64,000 bases of DNA from Peltaster fructicola (Eukaryota > Ascomycota > Dothideomycetes), in NCBI GenBank assembly GCA_001592805.2, contig CP051142.1, positions 2,790,001 to 2,854,000 on the forward strand, read 5' to 3'. Positions 22,871-34,650 of the stretch are shown here, one piece after another. How positions within the stretch are numbered: the stretch's first letter is position 1; each line of letters begins with the position of its first letter. The notes beneath the pieces are model-generated. The model ran no database searches. It was not told where the DNA came from and saw only the letters and a list, made by a program, of their open reading frames with translations. The translations under genes were made by a program, and so were the position numbers.

Positions 22871-25447
22871 ATGGCAGAGAGCCAGGACGGCATCGATATC
22901 CCGTCTCCCTCTGTCTTTCTTGGACCTAGTGCCTCCTCAGACGATCGATCACCGACTATCACAAAGCATGCGCGTAAGCCAAGCAGGACAGAGCGCGCGA
23001 CAGTCCCAACGGCAGCAACACCGAGCCTGTCCTTGAAACCCAAACAGTCAAAGAGTCGAAATGGTAACGCATATGAGCAACAACATGTACACCACTTACC
23101 CGACGAATAGGTTGTATCACATGTAAGGCCAAACGCCTCAAATGCGATGAAGAGAAACCAGGATGTCAACAATGTGCCAAACGAAAGGTAGAGTGCGGCG
23201 GTTACAAGAAGGATTTCAAATGGCGGCCTTTCGAAGACTCAAATGTCAAGATCAACATCGATCGACAGAACAAAAGTGAGCATCAACGCATGAACCAACG
23301 CAAGCTGATGTCCGGCAGTCTCATTGCCACAGCGACCATCAGAAGCCGTAACGCAGGACAGCAGTCCCGTTGATGAAGAAACGCAGTCAGCACCTCCAGA
23401 GCCCTCACGAGCAAAAGCTAGAAAGATAGACCGAACCTCGAAAGATTCATCAGTAACTCCTGGAAAGTCAACTGCAACCCGTACAGACAAGACAGACAGT
23501 CCACCGCGGGCGGTTCCTGACCAAGACAGTCGCGATGATGCTACGAAGGAGCACACGTCACCAGTCGAACCGTCGTGGAGGTCTACGGATCAGTCTGCGA
23601 GTCAATCTCAGTTGCCACCAGATGAGTTGAGCACCACGAACTTTCGCGCCACACCACAACCACAACCTTGCCCAAGACACGATTCTCCAACACTTACAGA
23701 ACTGCTCCTTGCCTTTCCTGAGCCTTCTCCTGACGATGACGACTTCATCCCGTTCGACATGCCGAATGGCTTCAGTATGCCATTCATCGAAGATTTAGAC
23801 CTTGATCCTGCACTATCCTTGCCGTTGCTAGATCACGAGGCTGAGGACATTCTGCGACAAGACCAGAGTAAAGACTTCGATCGTTCGTTATGGGCGCAAC
23901 ACTCCAGCAAAACTGGCATGACCTTTCCTCAGATACGCGGACCCATAGGCTATCTCTATGCAGAGCCCAATCTTGCCCCAGACAGCCCAGAGATGCTAGC
24001 ATTGCGGTTCGACAAGCTCACTTGCGGCATCCTTTCTGTCATGGACGGGCCTACTGAGAATCCCTGGAGGAGTCTTATCTGGCCCATGACTCAGCAATCG
24101 CCCGCATTATACCACGCAGTTACAGCTATGACTGCATATCACTCCTCTACAGATCTTCCGGTCCTTAGGCTCGCAGGCCACTACCATAAGCATGCCAGTA
24201 TTCAGTACATACAAGAAGGTATCCGGGACAACAGCATGTCGGATCAGACTGCTATCGCCACAGCACTGGCTCTTGGATTTTCAGAGTCATGGGACCAACA
24301 CACAGCTTCCGGCAACACTCATATTAAAGGTGCACAAGCATTGGTCAAACGTGCTCTGGCTGAACACCAAGAGAATCCTCTACAAGGCGAAGAGCTCGGC
24401 AGACTAAAGTTTCTATGCAATGCATGGGTGTACATGGATGTCATAGCAAGGCTGACCGCTGTCGACAGCGATGACTCAAACGACTTCGATAATGCTTTCC
24501 TGTTTTGTGGCGCTGCTCCAACAACAGAACTTGGACATGGCTTCGGTATAGACTTCGGCATGCCTGTAGACGCCCGTCTGGATCCTCTGATGGGATGTGC
24601 TAGCACATTGTTTCCACTCATTGGTCGGGTTGCAAACCTCGTCAAGAAGGTCTTTCGATCGCAGACGAACTCTCCAAGTGTGATAAGCCAAGCGAATGAT
24701 CTGAGGCTTCTGCTGGAAACATGGGAGCCGCCTGATTTCATCGAGCCACCCGAGGATCCCACAAGTCAGGTACAACATGCATTACAGACGGCTGAGGCGT
24801 ACCGATGGGCGACGCTACTGCATCTGCATCAATCAGTACCAGAGCTGCCATCGGTGCCAAGCTCGGAACTTGGCCAGAAGGTTCTCACTTACCTCGCCAC
24901 AGTACCGTTGGCGAGCCGTACAACCATCGTACAGATCTACCCTCTGATGGTAGCAGGCTGCGAGGCAGCAACAGAAGAAGATCGCCAGTGGGTGAGGGAT
25001 CGTTGGACAGCAATGCATACAAGGATGCGTATCGGACCCATCGACAAGTGCTCAACTGTGACTGAGGAAGTCTGGCGACGTAGGGACTCATACGAGGCAC
25101 GACCGAGTCAGCATCGGAGGCTGGTCGCCACAGCCGACCTCCAGCTGCCACGTTTTGGTAGTGGGAAACTAAAACGATCACATTCGAGCTTTCAGAATTC
25201 TGCGCCTGGCCGCGCCGGTATCGTGTTTAGCTTGGCTGATGTAGACATAGATGGGCAAGGAGAGAACAACTGCTGGCCGCCGCGGTCGACTGCCAGAGCT
25301 AATATAGGTGCTATGGACCCAGCTTATACAGTGCGTGGCCATCTGCATTGGGTAGGAGTAATGTTCGAATGGCAGTGGGAAGGTAAGAGTCTGTGGTTGT
25401 ATACAAGAGGTTATGCTAATATCCTGCTCGCAGTACTGCTTGGTTAA
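22871..25447 (+). CDS. Zn2Cys6 fungal transcription factor
   Basis: Four exons (22871-23063, 23111-23275, 23319-25382, 25434-25447) encode 811 residues. The binuclear zinc cluster is [11 protein letters not shown] then [17 protein letters not shown] (C-x2-C-x6-C-x6-C-x2-C-x6-C). It begins exactly at the exon 1-2 junction and is followed by [13 protein letters not shown], a basic linker typical of one large Pezizomycotina subgroup. The remainder is an acidic, Pro/Ser-rich region and then the long helical regulatory domain (fungal-specific transcription factor domain 2 type: [48 protein letters not shown]). The regulated genes are unknown; the divergent phosphatase and downstream cupin are only positional candidates. 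The last intron (51 bases) is a multiple of three and free of stops, so retention would insert 17 residues near the C-terminus. Confidence 0.9.
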
Positions 25448-26087
25448 CAGTAGTCGAAGTCAGAACTACGATCTCGACGGTGACCAGAGGCCCAGAGCTA
25501 TATCTGTATAGACGATCAAGACTTAGGGTCTCAAGGGATGTATAGCAAGAATGTCAATAGCGAGGATGCCGGAAGTCGCTATTTTAAGAGTGTCAAGGCA
25601 AATGAGTTCGATACCAAGCATCGTCGTAGGCATCGAAGACCGCTCTACCACTTTTATATGTTGCAAGAAGTGTACGCTGGCTTACAAGCTGAGTATTGAC
25701 ACGTCGAGTTGTATAGTCCTTGTCATTGACTCAACGAGCTCCAGTTGACTCTATTTGATCGAGCCAACACACGACGTGTCACGTCTCCCTGCGGTGTCCC
25801 ATCATGTTTGTACTGAAGATGAAAATACTACTGCTGCATATGAGCTTACCAAATTAGGATAACACTTCCAGCTGTATTCACCACTGTCTCTAAGCTCGTC
25901 ACAGCTTAAGTACTTGCTCAAGCTGATGCAACCAAAGCAACTTGCTCGATAGAGGCATGCTCTCCAGGCAGGTGACAGCTCGCCCGATTGCGATTGTTGA
26001 AGGTGTCTGAGGACCGATATAACATAACAGTTCCAATGCTACCATGATCCGTCTTCTGTATACTTTCACGCAACTTACGATCTCGAC
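25448..26087. other. Intergenic, no gene seen
   Basis: This 640-base gap precedes the cupin gene. Somewhat AT-richer stretches occur, but no repeat, RNA gene or convincing ORF. Confidence 0.45.
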
Positions 26088-26509
26088 ATGGGCTCTGTCA
26101 TGGAATCTCCAATTGCTATGAACTACTTCCACCAGGCGCAGACGACGTTCAAGCCGCCTTTGATCGCTAACGAGAATGCTTTCCTCGGCGATGTTGCGAC
26201 ATCAGAGAAGGAGGATCCAAAGGCTCCAGTCAGCTGTGGATTTTACAGACTGGAGAAGGGTAACGAGCTTGTCGTCCAATGCTGCATGTGCTGACATTGT
26301 TAGGCACACCTCTCGTCTATGAGTACACCTACCATGAGATGAAGATCATCCTAGACGGTAGCTTCGAGATCAGCGACGAGACCGGGCAGAAGGTCCACGC
26401 AACCAAGGGCGATGTCTTCTACTTTCCCAAGGGCTCAAAGATCACTTTTACCACTGATGACTTCGGACTGGCCTTCTATACCGGGCAGAGGAAAGAAGGC
26501 GCTGCATGA
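26088..26509 (+). CDS. Cupin-domain protein, EutQ-like
   Basis: Two exons (26088-26259, 26304-26509) give 125 residues. The splice joins CGFYRLEKG to [18 protein letters not shown]. The second exon contains both cupin motifs: [20 protein letters not shown] (motif 1 with H and E ligands) and the block [17 protein letters not shown] followed by GLAFYTGQR (motif 2). This is the RmlC-like fold of the ethanolamine-utilisation EutQ group, which is common as single-domain proteins in fungi. No catalytic role is established for the fungal forms. The stop codon lies 34 bases from the CHS5 stop on the opposite strand, so the transcripts must overlap. Confidence 0.85.
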
Positions 26510-26543
26510 TGTGGTATATCTTGCTAGAAGGACGCTGGTACGA

Positions 26544-27712
26544 TCATAGAGACACCTCATCGAACTTACCATCCTCTTCGGCAATTTCTGCGGCCTCCTC
26601 TGCGGTAGTCTCCGTCTTGCTAGGGCTAGTATGCGCCTCTCGTCCCATATCTATCGCCCTTTCTGTGTCGTCGGAGCCGGCATCGTCGTCTTCCTGGCCA
26701 TAGTCTTCTTCCTTGACAGTGGCCGGACGTTCAGCGAGTGTCGTTCCTGCGATTGAGCCTGTTTCTGGATCCTCATGACTTTCCTGCTGCGTTTTGTCTG
26801 GTGTTGGAGGTGTGTGCTGAATCTGCGGCGTGTTCTGCGCAGATCCACTGATACTATTCGATCGCTGCTGTTGAATGGTGCTGACGCCAAGTTGCCTGTG
26901 CTTCGGATCTGCGTCCAAGTAGTAGCTTCGCACACCAACAATACGACCTTCTCGTTGACAGCCCTTGATCCAGTCTGGTACAACCACAGGCACATTCATC
27001 TCAACAGCCTTCTCCCATGCTTGACCTCGCGGCTCGGTGCACACAAAGTGCGTCGTGTCGATTCGTACTGTGTCGAGCAGCTTCGCGCCAATCTGGTTCA
27101 CGGTTTCCGCCAAGCTGTCCTTTAGTTGACCTGGCATCACGCCAGTCGTGATGGTTATGCCAGTCAGATCTGTCATCTTGTGCGTTCTCACAGTGAGCTT
27201 CTCTGAGGAGTATTGGCCTGCACTCGTCCTCAGCACTAAGTGGAAAGTGTACTCAGTGTCTAGTGCCAGTCCCGAAATCTTCGTGCTCTGCTTGTCGCGT
27301 GGTATCACACCGGCCTTGGTACCATTGCGATAGAGGCTCAAGCTTCGCAGCTCTGCGGTTGCAAGCTCGACTGGATCCCATTCAAGCACGACGCTCGTCT
27401 GTGTAGCATTGCGGCAGCGAAGCACAGGAGGGCTCGGCGATGCACCTCCAAAGGTTGTTAGGATGTCGTCTTGCAGCGAGGCGAACTTTTGCTCGGCTGT
27501 TTGTTCTGCGCGCTGATTTCGCGCAACATTGATGTCGACAATGCTGCCACTGTGAATGTCTGGTGGTAGGAGGATGGACGGGAATTCTATCTCGAAGAAA
27601 GTCAGTTGCTGTGCGCCATTGTCGTTGCCTTCGCACATACTAGCCGCTTGTCCTCTGTCAGAAGAACTGCCACACCGGCATCAACCTTTCCCACAGTCAA
27701 CGAGACTAGCAT
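26544..27712 (-). CDS. CHS5: CHS5 exomer scaffold (chitin synthase export)
   Basis: Two exons (27712-27641, 27590-26544) encode 372 residues. The N-terminal self-association strand is MLVSLTVGKVDAGVAVLL, joined by splicing to IEFPSILLPPDI. A fibronectin type III domain follows (about residues 80-165: PPVLRCRNATQTSVVLEWDP, LSLYRNGTKAGVIP, YTFHLVLRTSAGQYSS). Then comes a BRCT domain (about 170-260: LTGITITTGVMPG, HFVCTEPRGQAWEKA, VVVPDWIKGCQREGRIV). FN3 plus BRCT at the N-terminus is the signature of Chs5. With ChAP proteins it forms exomer at the trans-Golgi network and sends chitin synthase Chs3-type enzymes to the surface. The C-terminus is acidic and disordered and ends FDEVSL. It is shorter than yeast Chs5, as is usual in filamentous fungi. 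Confidence 0.92.
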
Positions 27713-27999
27713 GCTGTTGTATGCGTGATGATGTTTGTAGCTGTGCCAGGTGGTCTTGTTTAGGAAGGCTGAAACAAGCTCCCTAGCGTACCAATGCGCA
27801 TGCAGCTTTTATTGATACACGACCATAATATCATCTAGCAAACCACCCCTTATGATCACAACAAGGTTTTGCGTGTCACATTATCGATACGAAAGTATTT
27901 CCATTCTCATGTCAACTTCGTAAAACGGCACGTTTCAAAATAACATCCTCGAGATTGATCAACACAAGGATGCGGCTCTGTCACGCGCGTTTGTAGATC

Positions 28000-30900
28000 A
28001 TGGACGACGGCAGCCATACTCCGACCCAGATCCCACCAGGGCATACGCGATCATACAGCAGTGATGCCTTCGCTGATACGTCGATTGGTCTCCCACGCGC
28101 ATCGCAAGATGTAGATCGAAGAGCGATCGCATCATTCGACCGACGGGACAGCCAGCTACCAGCACTACCTCTCGACGATCATAGCTTCCTACACGACGAC
28201 TCACTACTGCGTGCCGACCATGCGACGCAGGCGCATGCAGATAGCGACGACCATAGCTTGGACGAGAAAGAGTTAGGCAGGCAGCTTATGGATATGGAGT
28301 CAAGCTTCGTGCCAGACATGGGCCACTACACCGAGCATGAAGAGAGGAATGGTCAAGACGATACGTACCTTGAACTCGCGGATCCAGCCACGGTATCTCG
28401 CACAAGGCAAGCGAGTAGACAGAGTCTCGCGCAGAGCCAGACAAGTACACAGTCTCCTGCCACTGCTGCAGCTCGGCGTACACATGCTCGCCAGTTCTCG
28501 GAAGAGTCGATCGGCTTCGGCAAACCCTTGCTACACATCAACGATGATACCTTGCCAGACGAAGTCGAGAACTCCCTATCGTCTGTTGGTTCAGAGAGTG
28601 GCAACAGACGCCCGATCTTCGCAGCGACTCGTGGAGCAAGCATACAGTCCTTGACATCGTCTGCTGGCAGTGATGCCACCATCGGTGCCGACTATGCCCT
28701 TCAGACTGGTGGCGCCAGACCGAGCAGCTCTAATCTGGGAAGTTCGCGTGCTGGGAAGCTTCTCGACCGACTGCCAAGCCTTGGGAGTGTTGCCTCGTTT
28801 GGATCACACGATGACAACTCTATACCCAGCTTGAACAAATCGCAGAATAGACCGGGCGAGAACGATCCTCTACGCCAAAACCACCTTCTTCGAGGTCGAT
28901 TGCCCCATCCGATACCGTCCTGGCCGCCCGTGTGAACAGCATTCAAGTGCCAGAAACAGTGGCCAGGGACTTTCGAGCCAAGCATCCGCTCCTGTCTGCA
29001 GACAAGCGACCTGCATCTTCTGACGGCCCTTCTGTGACATTCGCTGGAGACCGACCAAGACGGACTCTGACGCTGAAGGAACAGAACGGGAAGATCGACA
29101 AGCTGACCAAGGAGAACTTCGACTTGAAGCTCAAGATTCATTTCCTGGATCAGGCGTTACGCAGCCACTCTGACGAAGGTGTACAGGAGCTGATCGATAA
29201 GAATGTACAGTTCCAGACAGATCTAGCGAACGAGCGCAAGGAAATGCAATCACTGCGACGCAAGATGCGAGAGATGGAGCGCAAGGCTAAGGAGCAGGCT
29301 GATCTCATTATGCAGCTGCAACAGAAGCACAACAACGACACACGTTCTGAGTCTGAGGAAGCCACACTACAATCCGAGATGCACGAGGAGATACTCTACC
29401 TGCGCCAGCAGCTCGACCACTCTGAGAACCAGCTTACCACACTTCGTGAAGAGATGGTCACCGAGAAGTATGAGAAGCGAAAGATGGCAGATCACATGCG
29501 CAGTATGGCCGGCAATCGAGCTGAAGACAACAACGGCATTCGAGAGACGATGGACATGTGGCAGGATCTGCTCAATGCTGAGACTGGCCGACGAGAACAA
29601 GCAGAAGAAGATCTTCGTAAGCTTCGAGAAGAGCTGACTTCGTTGCGCATTGAACGTGCATCGCCAGTCATGCATCGTTTCGACAGCAGACTTCGTCGTG
29701 GTTCTCGACCTGTGTTCGGTGAGGATGTCGGCTCGGAGTATACAACTGGCGACTCTAGTGTCACGCTTGTGGAACAGCTCCGAAGTGAGAATGCCGAGCT
29801 GAGACGTGATCTTGGCGCGCAAACAAGTATGCTGACCTCCCGCAACCGTGAGAGAGAGCGGTTGCAGCAGGAAATTGAGGACCTCAAACTCCTTCAGCGC
29901 AAGGGAGACGCTAGGTCCGTTGCCGGAGACAGCATCTTCGACCGTTCCATATCGCGAGCACATATCCGAGCTGCATCGAGAGCGAGCAACCACACCGCAC
30001 TGACAGAAGCTGAGCGCGATGATTGGGAGCGCAAAGAAGGTCAACTGCGAGATCACAATGCCGAACTCAAGCTCAAATACCAAGAGCTTGAGCGTACGCA
30101 CAACACTCATTTACAGTACATCTCTGCGCTTGAGGGTGACTTTCAGGAGATGGAGAATGAGCTCAACGAAGCTGGTGAAGACCTCAAAGCACTTTCTGCC
30201 GAGCGTGATGAAGCCCTGCACTCGGCCGAAGACTTACAGAATGAGTACGACAGGTTAGAGCAGGAGGCTATAGCTGAGGTCGAGAAGCTCGAGAAAGAAG
30301 TGCAGGCTCTGCATGCACATCGTCAAAAGACTCAGACTAAGCTCGAACAGACGAGCGACAGCTACCGGGGCTTGCAAGGAGAGCTTCGCGAGATCACGCA
30401 AAGTGTCATGAATCTCGAAGATGAAAAGCAAGCTAGTCTGAGAAACATTGAGACACTCGAGCAGCAAATCTCCGAAGCCGAGGAAGAGATCGCTCGTTGG
30501 GAGGAGAAGTGTAAGGAGTATGATCAGAAGAACAAGAAACTGGAAGTCACTGGCGAGAGTCTTCACTCCGAGGTCAGCTTCCTGCGAGAAGAGCAGGAAG
30601 GAGACAAGATCAAGATCGGCGAGCTCGAGAATGCCCTCAATGCAGCACAACAGACGATACAAGATGAGCAAGAGCGCCTCCGAGAGCTGGAAGAGGCTAT
30701 CCTGGACGAGCGACAGCAGCGAGATGTGCTGGAAAACCAGTCCAAAGAAGAAGTACAGAAGGTGCTGGACGACCTGAACAACGAAAACGGCCGCACCAAA
30801 GACGAGCTTCGTAAGTTACGACGAGGACTTTCAAGCAAGGAAGTCGAGGCGACCTCTTGGAAGACCAAGATGGAAGACCTTGAGGCAGCATTTCGTCAAG

Positions 30901-32237
30901 CCCTCGGCGATGGTCAAGGTACAAAACACAGCATGCTTGAGGAGATCGACAGACTGCAGCGAGACCTCGAGACCACCGCGACTGAACTTGACCTTGCGAA
31001 GATGGATCATGCAGACAAGGATCGTCTACTTCGACACCGCGATGGTCTTCTTGAAAGCACCAGTCTGGAGAGTCGACGACTTTCAGATCTGCTTGATAAG
31101 GAACGTGCCGCTCGAAAGCATGATCTGGATCAGTTCGAAAGGTCTACTCGCGGTCAAGCGACTAACCTTCGACAGATTGCGCAGTATGAGTCTCGCATAC
31201 TCGAGCTTGAGACGGGCTTCAGTCAAGATAAGCGCAAGATGGCGGCGCTGGAACAGCAGTTCCGTGACCAATTGACTGAGCGCAACAGTCTTCTGCTGGC
31301 TCTCTGGAACCGACTCTCAACGTTGTGCGGCGCTGACTGGTCACAGAGCCATGCACTCATCAATGGTGAGGTACCTTCAGCAGATGTCATCTCTCGAAGC
31401 CTTCCAGCGTTCCAACGCAACATCATCACTGCGATCAAGAATATCGAAGGCGTTGTGGGCGGCTTCAAGTCTCGCATCCGCAGCATCGAGAAGGAGATGT
31501 GGAAGGACTACCAGACACTCGAGCACAACCTCGACATGCGTATACGACGCATGGACAGCATCGAGCGTGCTGTGGGCGAAACGCAAGCCCGTATCGCCGA
31601 GGAAGCAGCCAAACAGGCACCAGAACGACCACAGACTTCACGCACGCTGAGTGTTCGCGGTTCTAAGGGAAGCGAAGAGATCGGCAAACTCAAGACGGAA
31701 GTCAAGTTGCTCAAGGCAGAGCTGAAGTTTCATCGCCAGCATCCCAGCGCCATGGCACAGCAGCTAATCCACCAGCACTCACAGATGCATCCAGAGCACA
31801 TGCGTAAGATGTCCCGCGATTCGGGAAGCTTCAAACCACCTTCGCCAGCTCGACAAATCGTTGCTCAGCTTCTGAGACAGCACTCAACCACAACCGAACG
31901 AGCCCCGTCGCCGTCAGATGACGCACCTGCAAGGTCTCAGAACATAGTACTGTCTGCACCACAGATCGAGCCATCCGAGCAACGATGGGTGCATCGATTG
32001 AAAGAGATGGAGCGCCGACTCAAAGCGGAGCGAGAGGCGCGCCTACTGGACCGCAAGGGAGCTCGTCAGCGTCTGGAAGAGGGCCGATTGGAGAATGAAG
32101 AGCTGAAGTTAATGCTCGAGCGAGAGCGTTTGCGACGGGAAACGGATGGCGCTGAGGACAGCAAGGATGTTGAAGAAGATGCTTTCGATTCACCTCCTCC
32201 TCAAGGTGTCCGCACGAGTAATGAGCATGATCAGTAG
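28000..32237 (+). CDS. apsB: Microtubule organiser Mto1/ApsB family coiled-coil protein (frame interrupted)
   Basis: One long exon encodes about 1,412 residues. The first ~310 are acidic, Ser-rich and disordered. The centrosomin motif 1 (Cnn_1N) follows: RTLTLKEQNGKIDKLTKENF then LKLKIHFLDQAL. It recruits the gamma-tubulin complex. About 600 residues of coiled coil come next, then a conserved non-coiled block (LLALWNRLSTLCGADWSQ, WKDYQTLEHNLDMRIRRMDS). Near the C-terminus is the Mto2-binding segment HRLKEMERRLKAEREARLLD. The protein nucleates cytoplasmic microtubules at septa and spindle poles. The frame changes once near 28851-28860: the first frame continues RPGENDP, while the second reads RERSSTPKPPSSRSIAPSDT and runs to the end. 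One G missing from GGG at 28854-28856 would explain this. The total length is one base short of a multiple of three. Confidence 0.88.
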
Positions 32238-32842
32238 GACTTTGGGAGCATTGGTCTATTTCCTGTGCAATGTATTCATACGCTGTAATCTGTAATATGG
32301 ACCTTTGCGGACACTCCATACTGTTCACGTCATCCTTCTGACCCTTTTTCCCTTTGGAAACTGCGCGCTATGCTAGACTTTCTACAGTTTGCTGCTTGCG
32401 CACTCGTGGGGGAGAACACACGATAAAGCACCACGCTACCATCGCCGCAATGAGGATAGCTGGGCGGCAAATGAGCTCCGAGTTTGTAACTACTTGAACA
32501 AGCCAATGATTCGAGGTACGAGTTGCATGCTGCGTCTATAGTCAAGCCACAACAACAATGCGTGCATGGTCTGGACACCAAGAGTTCTGACATGTGTCGT
32601 GCACGATCGAAAGGATGTGCCGCGAAGTTCGTCGATGAGAGGGAGTGTAGACACAATGTTCTACTCCTGAGCAGCCCTATATCAACCGTTGATCTTTCTC
32701 AAAGCCGTTTTGCTCGTGTCAGAGGACTTGCTGCTAAACTGTCCACCGGATCGGGACCCACTGATAGAGCCACAAGGGTTGTGAGAAAGACATCTGCTCT
32801 AACCCACAGGATCCATGATAACAGCAACATCGTTGTAGGAGC
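32238..32842. other. Intergenic, no gene seen
   Basis: A plus-strand open frame at 32523-32954 overlaps the methyltransferase out of frame and has no domain. No other feature was found. Confidence 0.4.
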
Positions 32843-34138
32843 ATGGACGGTGGAGGCTTCATCGTTGCGCCATGCTCAGATGCACAACAAAAATATGCGC
32901 ATGCATGGCTGCAGCAGAGGAATGCAGGGTTCGCCGACCTTGAGCTGCAGATAGCAGGGATGACCGACAACAAGATAGGCAAGCTATCAGCTCATAGTAT
33001 AGACTGCTGTGAGCTGGCGAACACTGAGATCGATTCAGCAACCCACAAGCAATCTGCGCCGCCGCCAGTAAACATTGAACAAGAAGAAGAGCACAATCCG
33101 TGTCGACGGCCATATCAGCTCAGGCATGGGCACCGGTACATCCAGAATCGGTCATATCCTCTGCCATGCGATCTGCAGGAGCTCAATCGTCAGAATGTGA
33201 GAACGCAAATGGCCTGTTCGGTTCTCGGGAAGGCCATATGTGCACCACTGGCGACACCTCCAAGGCGTGTGCTTGAGATCGGCTGCGGTACCGCGTACTG
33301 GACATCGAGGTGTCACCAGATGCTGTCTGCGATGGGCCACGATAGGGTGCAGTACATAGGGCTTGACATGGCTCCATTGGCACCTGATCTGAAGCAACAG
33401 GGCTTGAATTGGCATTTCGTACAGCACGACATGCGTCGGGCTCCGTGGCCGTTCGATGATGCGACCTTCGACTTCATCATGTGCAAGGACATGAGCCTCG
33501 CAGTGCCGACTGGCACACCGACACAAAGAGTGATCGATGAGTGCATAAGACTGCTTCGGACCGGCGGTGTGCTGGAGATATGGGAGAGTGACTACACCGT
33601 CCGGTCGATACAGCCTCATCAGCAGTCGGCCGTAAGGCAAGACGAGTGGGAGCAGCGTATCGCAAAGGAGACTGCGACATTCCCGATGTCGCCTGCCACA
33701 CCATTTGCTCCGACCCAGAACCGCTTTTTGAAGTCTGCAAATGCCTGGATTGATCAAGCTCTGGAGGTCTACAAGCTGCCCTCGGCGCCTTGCACAAGAA
33801 TAGCTCCTATGTTGCTGCAGGAGCCTGAAAATCTTGGCGACATATCTTTTAGACGAATAGCTGTCCCTCTGGGCCAGCTTAGATGGGAGAGGAAGCTGGA
33901 TTCCGAACAACTTGCTGTCAGAGAAGCTGCCCAGCTAGTGATCACTGGACTGATTGACAGTCTGGAGCCTGTACTGCGGCAAGCAAGTGGTAAGAATGCC
34001 GAAGAATGGAGTTACTGGTGGGCAGGCATGTTGGCAAGCTTGTCCTCGCCAAAGGACCAGTTCTGTGCTGGCGAGTGTCTTGAGTTGGGCGCGTGGTGGG
34101 CGACGAAGCTCGGCGACGATGACAGTGATGACTGCTGA
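32843..34138 (+). CDS. SAM-dependent methyltransferase, class I
   Basis: A single frame of 431 residues. Methyltransferase motif I is RVLEIGCGTAYWTSRC (near residue 140). The acidic ribose-binding residue follows in YIGLDMAPL, then motif II-like HDMRRAPWPFDDATFDFIMC and motif III-like LRTGGVLEIWESDYT. Upstream, YQLRHGHRYIQNRSYPLPCD and ELNRQNVRTQM form the cap region conserved in a group of fungal methyltransferases of unknown substrate. The C-terminal half is helical (GLIDSLEPVLRQASGKN, WSYWWAGMLA). The start is uncertain: the first ~85 residues are poorly conserved-looking, and Met at 32960 is an alternative. No partner gene suggests a pathway. Confidence 0.8.
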   Translation: MDGGGFIVAPCSDAQQKYAHAWLQQRNAGFADLELQIAGMTDNKIGKLSAHSIDCCELANTEIDSATHKQSAPPPVNIEQEEEHNPCRRPYQLRHGHRYIQNRSYPLPCDLQELNRQNVRTQMACSVLGKAICAPLATPPRRVLEIGCGTAYWTSRCHQMLSAMGHDRVQYIGLDMAPLAPDLKQQGLNWHFVQHDMRRAPWPFDDATFDFIMCKDMSLAVPTGTPTQRVIDECIRLLRTGGVLEIWESDYTVRSIQPHQQSAVRQDEWEQRIAKETATFPMSPATPFAPTQNRFLKSANAWIDQALEVYKLPSAPCTRIAPMLLQEPENLGDISFRRIAVPLGQLRWERKLDSEQLAVREAAQLVITGLIDSLEPVLRQASGKNAEEWSYWWAGMLASLSSPKDQFCAGECLELGAWWATKLGDDDSDDC

Positions 34139-34241
34139 TAAGGTCTCATCCTTCGTAACGCTTCTTCAGCGTGCGATACCTCTTGAGGTAGTACCTTTCA
34201 TGTATATTAGATAGCGACTTGGCATGAATGACTGTGATGGC

Positions 34242-34493
34242 CTACAGTGCTTCAATTTCTGATGAAAATTAGCATCTTGGAGGTCAAGGTGACAAGGAGA
34301 GCGTCGGAGTACCTTTCTTGACATACTCTGCTTGAGCTATTGCCTTCCGTATCTGCTCTTCGTCGTGGAGGCTTGCTTTCGCAGTGAAGGCCTTGTGAAG
34401 TCGTGGGCGGAAGTATTCGTAACCCAGAGGATACTCTCGACCAAGATAGAGCAGCTCCTTGTAGATACGGATGACATCGTGCCGCAAACTCAT
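34242..34493 (-). CDS. LYR-motif protein, ETFRF1/LYRM5 type
   Basis: Two exons (34493-34313, 34258-34242) give only 65 residues. The sequence [20 protein letters not shown] then [16 protein letters not shown] matches the LYRM5/ETFRF1 group of the Complex1_LYR superfamily. [21 protein letters not shown] follows, completed by a 17-base last exon. In animals ETFRF1 binds electron-transferring flavoprotein in the mitochondrial matrix and removes its FAD; other LYR proteins serve iron-sulphur or complex I assembly with acyl carrier protein. The tiny last exon is supported by GT-AG borders and by restoring the conserved KKEIEAL end. The gene shares a 157-base divergent promoter with the thioesterase gene. 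Confidence 0.82.
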
Positions 34494-34650
34494 GCTTTAG
34501 GTGGAATTTGATAGCTTTGGCGTGTCTTTGATAGGAGGAAGGATGGATGATGTCGTGACGCGGTTGACCTCACCTCGCTTCGAGATCGGCAAAGCTTCAT
34601 TCTTCGACATCCACCACCACCTGCGAGCAATCACCACAACCCGTCCAGTG

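Noticed and set aside
27595-27712. Suspected frame slip in CHS5 exon 1
   Set aside because: On re-reading the bases, the exon is exactly 72 bases, in frame, and joins IEFPSILLPP correctly.
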